Of a DNA stretch of 64,000 nt, positions 25,697-35,487 are shown piece by piece (within the stretch, counting starts at the first letter, position 1; every line of letters starts with the position of its first letter). The DNA comes from Rivularia sp. MS3 (GTDB lineage: Bacteria > Cyanobacteriota > Cyanobacteriia > Cyanobacteriales > Nostocaceae): NCBI GenBank assembly GCA_019192545.1, contig JAHCMI010000032.1:23534-87533 (forward strand), written 5' to 3'. The notes below the pieces were generated by a model that saw nothing but the letters and a program-made list of their open reading frames with translations, was not told the origin of the DNA and made no database searches. Position numbers and translations under genes: made by a program.

Positions 25697-25786
25697 GAGA
25701 AATTTAACCATCCATATACTACCGAATTTGAGATAAAAATTCTTTTTTCTCTCCCTCTTCCCCCTCTGTGCAAAATCCAAAATTCC

Positions 25787-27361
25787 ATGTACGACTATGT
25801 AATTGTTGGGGCTGGCTCTGCTGGCTGCGTATTAGCAAACCGTCTTACAGAAAATCCTCAAATCAAAGTTTTACTTTTAGAAGCGGGAAACCCGGATAAA
25901 TCTCATAAAATTCATATTCCTGTTGGCTACCCAGATTTGTTTAAAACCAAATATGATTGGGCTTTTTTTACAGAAAGACAACCATGTTTAAATAACCGTA
26001 AACTTTATTTTCCTCGGGGAAAAGTGCTGGGTGGAAGTAGTTCGATTAATGCCATGATTTATATTAGAGGCAATGATAGCGACTATAATAGCTGGCACAA
26101 TTTAGGCAATCAAGGATGGAGCTATCAAGAAGTACTTGCTTATTTTAAAAAAGCCGAAAATTATTCTCAAGGTGTCAGCGAATATCATAATACCAAAGGT
26201 TATCTTCACGTTACTAATTTGCGCGATCGCAATCCTCTATCTGAAGTTTTTATCAAAGCTGCAACAGAATTTGGACTAGCTCGCAATGATGATTTTAATG
26301 GCAAACACCAGCAAGGAGTAGGCTTCTATCAAGTTACCCAAAAAAATCAGCAACGTCACAGTGCTGCTACAGCTTATTTAAAACCGATACTATCGAGAAA
26401 AAATTTAACTATCAAAACTCATTCCCTCGTCACAAGTTTATTATTTGAAGGCAAACGAGTCACTGGTTTAATTTATCAAAATAAAAATCATCTAGAACAC
26501 AGAGTTAAAGTTAGCAAAGAAATTATCTTAAGTGCTGGAGCAATTAATTCCCCTCAAATATTAATGCTCTCCGGAATTGGTTGTGCAAAACACCTGAAAT
26601 CATTAAATATCCCAGTATTAATTGATTTACCCGGAGTCGGGCAAAATTTACAGGATCATTTGTCTATCTCTATTGCTTATAAATGCACAAAGCCAATTAG
26701 TTTAGCTAATGTCGAAAAACCGTATAATATTCTTAAATATCTATTATTTAAAAAAGGTGCATTAACGTCAAATATTGCCGAAGCAGGAGGTTTTTTAAAA
26801 ACAGCAGAAAATCTCAGTAGCGTTAACCTACAGTTGCATTTTGTTCCCGGATGTTTAATAAATCACGGCTTCGCAAAGCGAAAAGAACATGGATTTACTT
26901 TATGTCCAACTCTGCTATATCCCCAAAGTAAAGGTAAAATTACTCTACGTTCAAATAATCCTTTAGAAGCACCATTTATTCAACCGAATTATTTGAGCAA
27001 TCAACAGGATTTAAAAGTTTTATTAGCAGGTGTCAAAATCAGCCGTCAGATTTTGCAGCAACCAGCATTTGACAAATTTAGAGGTGAAGAAATAGCCCCC
27101 GGCTTTCAGATAAAATCAACCGAAGATATTTGTAATTTTATCCGTAGCGCCGCAGAAAGTTTATACCATCCAGTCGGAACTTGTAAAATGGGCAATGACT
27201 TTATGTCAGTAGTTAATTCAAAACTACAAGTTCATCAAATAAAAGGATTAAGAATTGTAGACGCTTCAATCATGCCCAATATTATTGGTGGCAATACCAA
27301 TGCTCCTACAATTATGATTGCCGAGAAAGCTGCTGATATGATTAAATTGACGAACAATTAA
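25787..27361 (+). CDS. GMC-family FAD oxidoreductase
   Basis: A 524-aa flavoenzyme. The FAD-binding GAGSAGCVLANRL (residues 8-20) and LLEAG, the GMC signature around GKVLGGSSSINAMIYIRGN, the second GMC signature (SAGAINSPQILMLSGIG), and a C-terminal YHPVGTCKMG and NTNAPT (active-site His and Asn) are all present. It resembles choline or alcohol dehydrogenases; the true substrate is not known. Full length and intact. It lies 90 nt after the helicase on the same strand; they may or may not be co-transcribed. Confidence 0.93.
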   Translation: MYDYVIVGAGSAGCVLANRLTENPQIKVLLLEAGNPDKSHKIHIPVGYPDLFKTKYDWAFFTERQPCLNNRKLYFPRGKVLGGSSSINAMIYIRGNDSDYNSWHNLGNQGWSYQEVLAYFKKAENYSQGVSEYHNTKGYLHVTNLRDRNPLSEVFIKAATEFGLARNDDFNGKHQQGVGFYQVTQKNQQRHSAATAYLKPILSRKNLTIKTHSLVTSLLFEGKRVTGLIYQNKNHLEHRVKVSKEIILSAGAINSPQILMLSGIGCAKHLKSLNIPVLIDLPGVGQNLQDHLSISIAYKCTKPISLANVEKPYNILKYLLFKKGALTSNIAEAGGFLKTAENLSSVNLQLHFVPGCLINHGFAKRKEHGFTLCPTLLYPQSKGKITLRSNNPLEAPFIQPNYLSNQQDLKVLLAGVKISRQILQQPAFDKFRGEEIAPGFQIKSTEDICNFIRSAAESLYHPVGTCKMGNDFMSVVNSKLQVHQIKGLRIVDASIMPNIIGGNTNAPTIMIAEKAADMIKLTNN

Positions 27362-27438
27362 CAGTTAACACTTACCAACTAACAAATAGTAGAGATGCAT
27401 TAATTCTACATCCCTACAAAAAAATATTAAAAAATAAA

Positions 27439-27897
27439 CTAAGAATTAGCACCCATTTCTACTACCACACTACGCATAAAATTGACACGCTGTTCAAAAT
27501 CTAAGCCTTTGATAGAATTTGTAAATTCATTAGTTTTAGATGGTAATTCATAGTCTGATGGTACTTGAATTACGCTTCCGCTTTCCATAGCTTGAGCTAG
27601 TCTCAACCATACATCAAGCTTACCGCTAGAACTTAAAGCCACATATGCACTGCTAATATCGCTACTATTACCAGAAACAATATCTCGTTGTGCTTGTAAT
27701 TGTTCTTCCTTCGACATTGCTTGAATTTTATCAAACAAAGCTTTAGCAGTTTGCTGAGCAGAATCTTGGTTAACGGGAGTTAAATTTTCTTTTATATCTA
27801 AATACCCGTACCATAATAAACCTAACTGGGTATCAGCATCAAAGCTGCGAAATTGTTCTACAGCTTTTCTAGTATTTTCTTCAGTTGTAAAAGTCAT
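27439..27897 (-). CDS. Helical carotenoid protein (OCP N-terminal domain only)
   Basis: A 152-aa all-helical protein matching the N-terminal domain of orange carotenoid protein. W29 and Y32 (LLWYGYLD), W97 (DVWLRL) and R142 (FMRSVVVEMG) correspond to the carotenoid-contact and salt-bridge residues W41, Y44, W110 and R155 of OCP. There is no C-terminal NTF2-like domain, so it is a stand-alone HCP, probably binding a keto-carotenoid and quenching singlet oxygen or phycobilisome energy, depending on its clade. The ATG at 27897 has an AGGTAG site; the longer frame to 27933 does not. The clade cannot be set without a tree. Confidence 0.92.
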   Translation of the reverse strand: MTFTTEENTRKAVEQFRSFDADTQLGLLWYGYLDIKENLTPVNQDSAQQTAKALFDKIQAMSKEEQLQAQRDIVSGNSSDISSAYVALSSSGKLDVWLRLAQAMESGSVIQVPSDYELPSKTNEFTNSIKGLDFEQRVNFMRSVVVEMGANS

Positions 27898-28231
27898 AAA
27901 TCTACCTAACCAACAAAATTTAATTATCAACAATTACTTTCTTCTTATATTTAATAAACTCATAACTTGGAATTAACCCTGCTTGCGGCATAAATAGGTA
28001 TTATGACTTAGGACAGATGCATTGTATCTGTTCCTACTAAAGCAGTATTTAGCAAGTATTAATTGTTATAAGTTGCTAATTGTTTTTAATTTAAAAATAA
28101 ACTAGTTAAAGACGTTTGAATAACCAAAAAAATTTCATCTACCAATCGAAGTAACTAGTTGTTTAATATACTGCTACTCAAGATTGGTTTTGATAGGCTA
28201 GGAGTATTGAAGTAATGGGCTTTATTGATTT
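27898..28231. other. Intergenic, divergent promoter region
   Basis: A 334-bp AT-rich gap between the divergent HCP and metallophosphoesterase genes. No repeat block or clear operator was seen. Confidence 0.35.
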
Positions 28232-29059
28232 ATGCACTGGTTACTGACCGGACCATTAACTGTAGAAAAAATCACAGTTCGGATTCCAGATTTGCCAGCA
28301 TTCTTAAAGGGTATCCGTATAGTGCAGATGACAGATTTTCACTATGACGGTCTACGTTTATCGCAAAAAATGTTAGAAAAAGCCATAATTGCTAGCAACG
28401 AAGCCGAACCCGATATAGTTGTTTTAACTGGTGATTATGTAACTGATAACCCCAGTCCAATCAACAAATTGGTTCTTCAATTAAAGTATTTACAAAGTCG
28501 TTACGGCACTTACGCAGTGCTTGGCAATCACGATATACATTATGCCCATTCAAAAGCAGAAATTACATCTGCTTTTTCCAGAGTTGGAATTGAAGTTCTG
28601 GAAAATAGCATTGCTTACCCATTCGGAAAAGAATTACCATTAGTAGGAATTGGTGAATATTGGTCTCCTTATTTTCATCCCGAATTAGTGATGAACCAAT
28701 TAGATGCAGCACAACCGCGCATAGTTTTATCCCATAATCCCGATACTGCCGATATTTTACAAAAATGGCGAGTCGATTTACAGTTATCGGGTCATACTCA
28801 TGGTGGTCATATTGTAATTCCCGGCATTGGTCCTGCTATAGCTGCTTATAGTAATATAGTTCGCAGCGTACCAAAAAGAATGCGCCGTCGGATGCCACTT
28901 GTAAAAACAGAGTTTTTCAATGTTGTCAGGAATTGGCAATGGGCTAAAGGATTTCATCGAGTCGGCAGCAATCAACTATACATTAACCGTGGTTTAGGAA
29001 CTTATTTACCGGGAAGGCTATTCTGTAATCCAGAAGTCACTGTTATTACCTTGGAATAA
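28232..29059 (+). CDS. Calcineurin-like metallophosphoesterase, copy 1
   Basis: A 275-aa enzyme with the full metallophosphatase set: D35-x-H37 in TDFHYDG, GDYV, GNHD, SHNPD and SGHTHGG. This subfamily resembles YkuE-type and UDP-2,3-diacylglucosamine hydrolase-like enzymes; the substrate is unknown. There is no signal peptide, although the N-terminal MHWLLTGPL could associate with the membrane. Copy 2 follows after 77 bp with the same length and order of motifs, so this is a tandem duplication. Confidence 0.9.
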   Translation: MHWLLTGPLTVEKITVRIPDLPAFLKGIRIVQMTDFHYDGLRLSQKMLEKAIIASNEAEPDIVVLTGDYVTDNPSPINKLVLQLKYLQSRYGTYAVLGNHDIHYAHSKAEITSAFSRVGIEVLENSIAYPFGKELPLVGIGEYWSPYFHPELVMNQLDAAQPRIVLSHNPDTADILQKWRVDLQLSGHTHGGHIVIPGIGPAIAAYSNIVRSVPKRMRRRMPLVKTEFFNVVRNWQWAKGFHRVGSNQLYINRGLGTYLPGRLFCNPEVTVITLE

Positions 29060-29072
29060 AGCCGCACAACTT

Positions 29073-29093
29073 CTCGCTGCTCGCTGTTCGCTG
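29073..29093. repeat. Heptanucleotide STRR
   Basis: Three heptads CTCGCTG, CTCGCTG, TTCGCTG lie between the two metallophosphoesterase genes. Confidence 0.75.
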
Positions 29094-29136
29094 TTACACT
29101 AAAAGCGCTGGTACAAAAAAAAGCAATATAAGCCCT

Positions 29137-29964
29137 ATGCATTGGTTGTTAACTGGTTCTTTAACTGTAGAAAAACTCGTAGTTAAAATAGAGGGTTTAC
29201 CAGCATCTACTAAGGGTACTCGGATAGTACAGCTTTCTGATTTGCATTACGACGGCTTAAGGTTATCGGAAGAAATGTTAGAGCAAGCCATAATTACCAG
29301 CAATCAAGCCGAACCGGATTTGCTTGTTTTGACTGGTGACTATATAACTGATGACCCCGCACCAATATATAAACTAGTAAAAAGACTTAAAAAATTAAAA
29401 TCTCGCCTTGGTATATATGCCGTACTAGGCAATCATGATATTCGCCATCGGACTGCGAAAGCAGAAGTTACAGCAGCACTCAAAAGTATTGATATTAAAG
29501 TTCTTTGGAATGAAATTGCTTATCCTTTAGGGAAAGATTTACCATTAGTAGGATTAGCTGAATACTGGTGCCAAGAATTCGATCCTGCATCGGTAATGAA
29601 TCAATTAGACGCTGCAAAGCCTTGTATTGTCTTGTCTCATAATCCCGATACCGCTCAAATATTGCAGCAGTGGCGAGTAGATTTGCAATTGTCAGGCCAC
29701 AGTCACGGAGGACAAATTGTCCTACCAGATATTGGACCTTTAGTAGTTTATTACAAAAAGTTTGTCTGTAAAATTCCTAAAGATGTACGTCGATTGATTC
29801 CTTTTTTGCGACCAGATTACGTAAAAGTTCTCCGACATTGGGAATGGGCACAAGGATTTCATCGAGTAGGTAAAAATCAGCTATACGTTAATCGTGGCTT
29901 AGGAACATATTTACCAGGAAGGCTTTTTTGTAACCCAGAAGTCACCGTAATTACCTTGGAATAA
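29137..29964 (+). CDS. Calcineurin-like metallophosphoesterase, copy 2
   Basis: A 275-aa paralog of the preceding gene, with SDLHYDG, GDYI, GNHDI, SHNPD and SGHSHGG. About 60-65% of residues are identical by eye, and the C-termini are almost the same (GLGTYLPGRLFCNPEVTVIT). All metal ligands are intact, so both copies should be active. Divergence is highest in residues 185-235, which may change substrate choice. Confidence 0.9.
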   Translation: MHWLLTGSLTVEKLVVKIEGLPASTKGTRIVQLSDLHYDGLRLSEEMLEQAIITSNQAEPDLLVLTGDYITDDPAPIYKLVKRLKKLKSRLGIYAVLGNHDIRHRTAKAEVTAALKSIDIKVLWNEIAYPLGKDLPLVGLAEYWCQEFDPASVMNQLDAAKPCIVLSHNPDTAQILQQWRVDLQLSGHSHGGQIVLPDIGPLVVYYKKFVCKIPKDVRRLIPFLRPDYVKVLRHWEWAQGFHRVGKNQLYVNRGLGTYLPGRLFCNPEVTVITLE

Positions 29965-30108
29965 AGCCCCCGCTATAAACCGTGGATTAACTCTATTAAA
30001 GCTTCTAAATTATATTTATGGGGAATTAATTACGTAGCTTGCGTGGCGCGAATGCGCCATATTACTAATTACTAATTACGAATTATACTTACTGGTTACT
30101 GTTCACTA

Positions 30109-30163
30109 AATAAACCGCTTTTATTTACGACCGAAAGATGTCAGTAACTAAAAGCGGTTTATT
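30109..30163 (+). terminator. Stem-loop, probable terminator
   Basis: Perfect 15-bp arms (30109-30123 and 30149-30163, AATAAACCGCTTTTA and its complement) enclose a 25-nt loop, downstream of the twin metallophosphoesterase genes. AT-rich sequence follows, but without a pure U-run. Confidence 0.5.
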
Positions 30164-30597
30164 AAATATTTAGTAAATTGAGAAGAGTTGAAAATCAGAG
30201 TTTAATTTAAATATAGGGTGAACCGAAATCGCAATTTTAGAAACGTTTATTACTTGATTTACATCCTTAACTTACTTGCTACCCAAGCAGGTTTATTTGT
30301 CTGCTTACCAAAACCTCCAAATTCAATTATTGATAGACTCAAGGCGAAAACACAGAATTGATTTTTAGGATGTAAGAATCGAGAAATCATTGCGATGTGA
30401 TTAGAGCCGGAGACACAAACCCCAATCGGAAGATTAATTTGTTAGAGTTGTAAATCTCTTGTGCCTTATTTATAAAGTTAGCATCCATTTTCCGAAAAAA
30501 AAGATTATTTTACCGTCTGTAAATATTGGTTACTTTTCGCAATATTTGTCTAATTTTTTTGATTTTTTTAGGAGTAAGTACTTATATTTTTGTTTAA

Positions 30598-30685
30598 GCA
30601 GGACTTACACAACTGTCACGGGGTTCGCTCTCACAGCACTCTAAAATAAAAATATGCGGCGTTGCCTAATTCTTATAGTCTGTAC
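30598..30685. repeat. Dispersed MITE-like element, copy 2
   Basis: Starts GCAGGACTTACACAACTGTC and ends AAAAATATGCGGCGTTGCCT, paralleling copies at 8311-8440 and (inverted) 49185-49292. Confidence 0.45.
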
Positions 30686-30776
30686 AAGCGCTTCGGTTTC
30701 AATAAATCCTTTAGACTTTGCGATCGCGCTTAGTAAATACGATTAAATAATCGCTCATACTAGAAAATATCTGTGA

Positions 30777-31886
<1,110 letters not shown>

Positions 31887-31912
31887 AAATGTTATTATTA
31901 AGATAACAATTT

Positions 31913-31986
31913 GGGGCTGTAGCTCAGTTGGATAGAGCGAGCGCCTCCTAAGCGCTAGGTCGTAGGTTCGAGTCTTACCAGTCCCG
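31913..31986 (+). tRNA. tRNA-Arg (anticodon CCU)
   Basis: A 74-nt cloverleaf: acceptor GGGGCTG pairs with CAGTCCC (one G-U), D-arm GCTC/GAGC, anticodon stem AGCGC/GCGCT around the loop CTCCTAA (anticodon CCT, reading AGG), and T-arm with GTTCGAG. The discriminator is G and CCA is not encoded. Confidence 0.97.
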
Positions 31987-32433
31987 TTTTCCTCAAAATT
32001 TCTAAAGTTATCAAGTATACTTTTTATTTGACCGGCAAAACATATAAAATATTTTGTTGGATCTGGTATTCCTTGTGGCTGGAAAGCGACCGCAAGTGCA
32101 TATAAACTGGTAAATGGTTATTTGCCCACTATGGCGAACATTAAATGACATCCATCCGTCAAAAAATTTAGTTGTGGTGCAATTCTATACTTTTTCGTAA
32201 CCAATACAACAACTAAAAGCGCTGCTTAGAATCGCTGAGAATAGGTTTTTGGTTTAAATATTGTTCGTTTAGGGGTGTGACCCCCTATGCATTTTTCTAC
32301 AAAATACTTATATTTTGTTGAGCCTATTTTTTAGGCATATTAATTATTAACAGTTTACAGACTGTTGCTTTATTTTTATTTTTTTAGAAAAAAATCTTCT
32401 CTAGATATTCTAAGCGATAAACCTTTGGATAAA
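31987..32433. other. Intergenic, no gene seen
   Basis: About 445 bp after the tRNA. No clear terminator or repeat array was found. It includes the frame 32365-32433, which could extend the YdcF-like gene from a TTG start. Confidence 0.35.
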
Positions 32434-32979
32434 ATGCTTAAATCAGGAGTTTCTTCTCGGTTAATGCTTGTTTTCTTGCCCCTAACCTTACTATGGGGTT
32501 ACAAAAAAGTTCAAACTGTATTTGTGCAGCCACAAGCGATTTTGGTTTTAGGAGGTTCAACTAAAAGCTTAGAGCGAGAAAAATTTACTGCTAAATTTGC
32601 CAAAAAACATCCTAACTTACCGATTTGGATTTCGGGGGGTAGCCCTCAAGGTGTGACAAAAAAAGTATTTAGCAATGCGGGTGTTGATTCTCAACGCTTG
32701 TACTTAGACTACCGAGCCGAAAATACGGTAGAAAATTTCACAACCTTAGTAGACGATTTGAAAAAAAGAGGTATCAAGAAGTTATATTTAGTCACTTCCG
32801 ATTATCATATGCCTCGTGCTAGCGTTATCGGTGAGATTGTTCTAGGTAGTCGAGGAATCGACTTTCAAAAAGTATCTGTACCTTCAAAAGCAAGTTCCGA
32901 ACCTGTAGAAAAATCTATTAGAGACGGAGTTAGATCGATTGTTTGGGTTGCTACCGGTTTTGGTGGTGGAAAGAAGTAA
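32434..32979 (+). CDS. YdcF family protein (DUF218)
   Basis: A 181-aa protein from the ATG at 32434. A TTG at 32365 in frame would add 23 residues, but these look unlike a natural leader. One N-terminal membrane helix (residues about 10-25) leads to a DUF218 domain: AILVLGGSTKSLERE, then WISGGSPQG, ENTVENF and LVTSDYHMPRA. Related proteins (YdcF, SanA) act at the envelope and are linked to barrier function; some bind S-adenosylmethionine. The catalytic role is unknown. Confidence 0.85.
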   Translation: MLKSGVSSRLMLVFLPLTLLWGYKKVQTVFVQPQAILVLGGSTKSLEREKFTAKFAKKHPNLPIWISGGSPQGVTKKVFSNAGVDSQRLYLDYRAENTVENFTTLVDDLKKRGIKKLYLVTSDYHMPRASVIGEIVLGSRGIDFQKVSVPSKASSEPVEKSIRDGVRSIVWVATGFGGGKK

Positions 32980-33042
32980 ATTACGCTCGAAATCAACAAT
33001 CATCAAATCCCCTTAATTGATAAACAACAGGGGATTGAAGAT

Positions 33043-33345
33043 TTATGCCGCAGCTTTTTCTTGAACCAGTACAAAAGGCTGGACGATTAGTGTATTGAAT
33101 CGTTTTTGTTTTTGCATATTCCATTCTCCCATCTGTACTGCTGAAGGTTTAGCTATTAATGCTTCATCAATCCAATTTTGGACTTCGGTGGCGCGATCGC
33201 TAGCAATAGCCTCACCCACATCTAACAAATCTAATTCTGTAGCAACTACAATTACAGAATCTCGTTGTACGTGAGGAATCAACCATTCCCATTCGGCTTC
33301 ATCAAGGTTTTCATCTAATTGCGCTCTTAAATCTTGATTTGTCAT
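33043..33345 (-). CDS. DUF2288 protein
   Basis: A 100-aa acidic protein matching DUF2288: DLRAQLDENLDEAEWEWLIPH at the start, VIVVATELDLLDVG, and IVQPFVLVQE near the end. It is small, soluble and of unknown function; common in cyanobacteria and proteobacteria. It lies between convergent and same-strand genes with its own spacing. Confidence 0.85.
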   Translation of the reverse strand: MTNQDLRAQLDENLDEAEWEWLIPHVQRDSVIVVATELDLLDVGEAIASDRATEVQNWIDEALIAKPSAVQMGEWNMQKQKRFNTLIVQPFVLVQEKAAA

Positions 33346-33485
33346 AATAATTATTTATTCTTCAACGATTAATATATAACAGTCTAAATTTATTTGTGAA
33401 AAATCAAAATATTATTTTAATAAAAATTATGTTTTATACCATAATAATAACTGATATTTAGGATTAATTTACTAGTTAATATTGA

Positions 33486-34523
33486 TTAACTTTCTGCTTT
33501 CATTTCATCAATTTCAAACAGGGAAACTATTACCCCGGCAATTGGAATAGAGATAAAAATACCTAATAAGCCCGCAATTCTAGCACCTATAAGTAAGGCA
33601 AAAAATACTACCACCGGATTTAAATTGAGTGCATTTTGCATTACTCTAGGTGCAATTAAATTATCCTGAATTTGTTGAAGTACAATACAAGCTGCTAATA
33701 CCTTTAGCGCCAACCATACACCTTGAGACAACACAATCAAAGTAATCACACCAATTCCTAATGTCGCACCAATACCTGGAATTACATCAATAAAACCAAC
33801 TATCACGGACAATATTAAAGGGAAAGGTACACCTAAAACCACGAAAACCAAAAAAGTGCTGACTGTAAGAAACAAAGTTAATAATAGCTGACCTCGGAAA
33901 AAGCCGAGAAAGGCACGTTTGATAACTTTTTCAAATCTTTTACGTCGAGGCTTGGGTACTATTTTTAAAATAAACAGCCAAAGTTGTTCTCCTTCTAAAA
34001 GCATAAAAAAGGCTACAACCGCAATCAAAATAAAAGTAGCAAAATTAGTAATAAAACCTTGAAATAGAAATAAAATATTGCTAAGTCTGGAAATAGCTTC
34101 CTTTCTTAATATCTGTTCTAAAGAACTCAAATCTATTTGAAGATTACGATTTCTCAGCGTCTCTTCCAATCGCTCCACCAAAGGAATTAAATCGTTTAAA
34201 AAAGTAGCAACACTGTCAATTAGTTGCTGCCCTTGAGATAATAACCCTAAGCCTGCGGCGATAGCTAAACTACCCAAAAGAACTATACTGACTAAGTAGA
34301 TAGAAATAACTGCTACAGTGTGAGGTAAAAATTTTTTCAGCCATTGAACCGGATAGCTAAGTAAAAAAGCCAAAATTGCAGCAAAGGTAAAAATCACAAT
34401 TACTGCTTGAAAATAAGCAATTAACTCGACAATTGTCCAACCGCAGGCAGCAAAAAGTAGAAAGCGAACTAAAGTAAAGTTATTTAACTTAGTTAAGAAA
34501 TTTTCACCGTCTGAGTCGTTCAT
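33486..34523 (-). CDS. AI-2E family transporter (permease)
   Basis: A 345-aa polytopic protein with about eight helices: a pair near the start, a long hydrophilic segment (about 80-150) and a C-terminal group. The family motifs PGIGATLG and ALLIGARIAGLLGIFISIPIAG are visible. Members include the exporter TqsA and some Na+/H+ antiporters, so the actual substrate is open. It lies downstream of plsC on the same strand, but 159 bp away. Confidence 0.9.
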   Translation of the reverse strand: MNDSDGENFLTKLNNFTLVRFLLFAACGWTIVELIAYFQAVIVIFTFAAILAFLLSYPVQWLKKFLPHTVAVISIYLVSIVLLGSLAIAAGLGLLSQGQQLIDSVATFLNDLIPLVERLEETLRNRNLQIDLSSLEQILRKEAISRLSNILFLFQGFITNFATFILIAVVAFFMLLEGEQLWLFILKIVPKPRRKRFEKVIKRAFLGFFRGQLLLTLFLTVSTFLVFVVLGVPFPLILSVIVGFIDVIPGIGATLGIGVITLIVLSQGVWLALKVLAACIVLQQIQDNLIAPRVMQNALNLNPVVVFFALLIGARIAGLLGIFISIPIAGVIVSLFEIDEMKAES

Positions 34524-34682
34524 ATAATTTTAAATAAATAGAAATAAGGAAGTAGGGAAGAATTTGTATAAAAATTAAACTCTTATCCCAATATTGTCCG
34601 AAAACCAATTTAAGCAATTTCTGCGACCAAGGCTACTTCCTTAAAGCATATTTCGGCAAATAAATTTTGGGATTTTTGGACT

Positions 34683-35321
34683 TTAACGTCCTAAATCGTG
34701 CAATTTGTTGATTTCTAGAGTACATTTTTCAGTTACAGCAGCCAAATCTTCCTTATTTGTGGAATTCGGCGGAGAAATTAATTCGCCAATTCTGACTGTA
34801 ACCGGAACCCTTTGAGGAATAGCAGAACCTTTTTGCTCAATATCCTGAGTACCATATAAACACACTGGTATAAGCGGTGCCTTAGCTTTTGCTGCAATTA
34901 AAGCCGCACCTTTCTTTGGATCTGTAATCCGCCCATCTTTAGTTCGAGTCCCTTGCAGAAAAATACCTACAGCCCAGCCTTCATTTAGATACTCTAAAGC
35001 TTTACGAATTGCGCCGCGATCGCTGCTTCCCCGGCTGACTGGATATGCTCCATATAGTTCAATTGCTTGCTTTAAAACAGGAATTTTAAATAATTCTTCT
35101 TTGGCCATATATGATACAGGACGACGAACGCTAGTCGAAACAATCGGCGGGTCAAAATTACTGGCATGATTGCTAACTATTACTAATGGCCCGTTCCGAG
35201 GGACATTTTCGGCTCCATAAATACGTCCTCGGAAGTAAACGCGAAGCATAGGATTAACTACCGAGTATTTAAAAGCGCGGTAAAGTAAGAGACTAGCAAA
35301 TGGTTCGCGATTTTTAGGCAT
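34683..35321 (-). CDS. plsC: 1-acyl-sn-glycerol-3-phosphate acyltransferase
   Basis: A 212-aa acyltransferase from the ATG at 35321 (a TTG two codons earlier opens the frame). NHASNFD (H52-x4-D57) is the catalytic motif. The usual (F)PEGTR block reads FLQGTR (121-126), with Q123 in place of Glu. It adds the second acyl chain to lysophosphatidic acid, making phosphatidic acid. It closes the run plsX, fabH, fabD, plsC on the minus strand, which fits that role. Confidence 0.9.
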   Translation of the reverse strand: MPKNREPFASLLLYRAFKYSVVNPMLRVYFRGRIYGAENVPRNGPLVIVSNHASNFDPPIVSTSVRRPVSYMAKEELFKIPVLKQAIELYGAYPVSRGSSDRGAIRKALEYLNEGWAVGIFLQGTRTKDGRITDPKKGAALIAAKAKAPLIPVCLYGTQDIEQKGSAIPQRVPVTVRIGELISPPNSTNKEDLAAVTEKCTLEINKLHDLGR

Positions 35322-35452
35322 AATCAAAAATTGGCATGAATAAAGTTAAGAGCAAAAAGTAAGAGTTTAGATGAACTTAAAAATATTAACTGTTCGCTCC
35401 TCACTCATAACTCTTAATCCAAAACCCAAAATTTAAAATTCAAAATTTATAA

Positions 35453-35487
35453 CTCTTAACCCCTAACTCTTAACCCCTAACTCTTAA
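35453..35487. repeat. Heptanucleotide STRR overlapping fabD 3' end
   Basis: Five alternating heptads CTCTTAA/CCCCTAA run from 35453 to 35487 and pass through the fabD stop codon at 35477-35479. The last residues of FabD (KLVKS) and its stop are thus written by the repeat. Confidence 0.8.
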
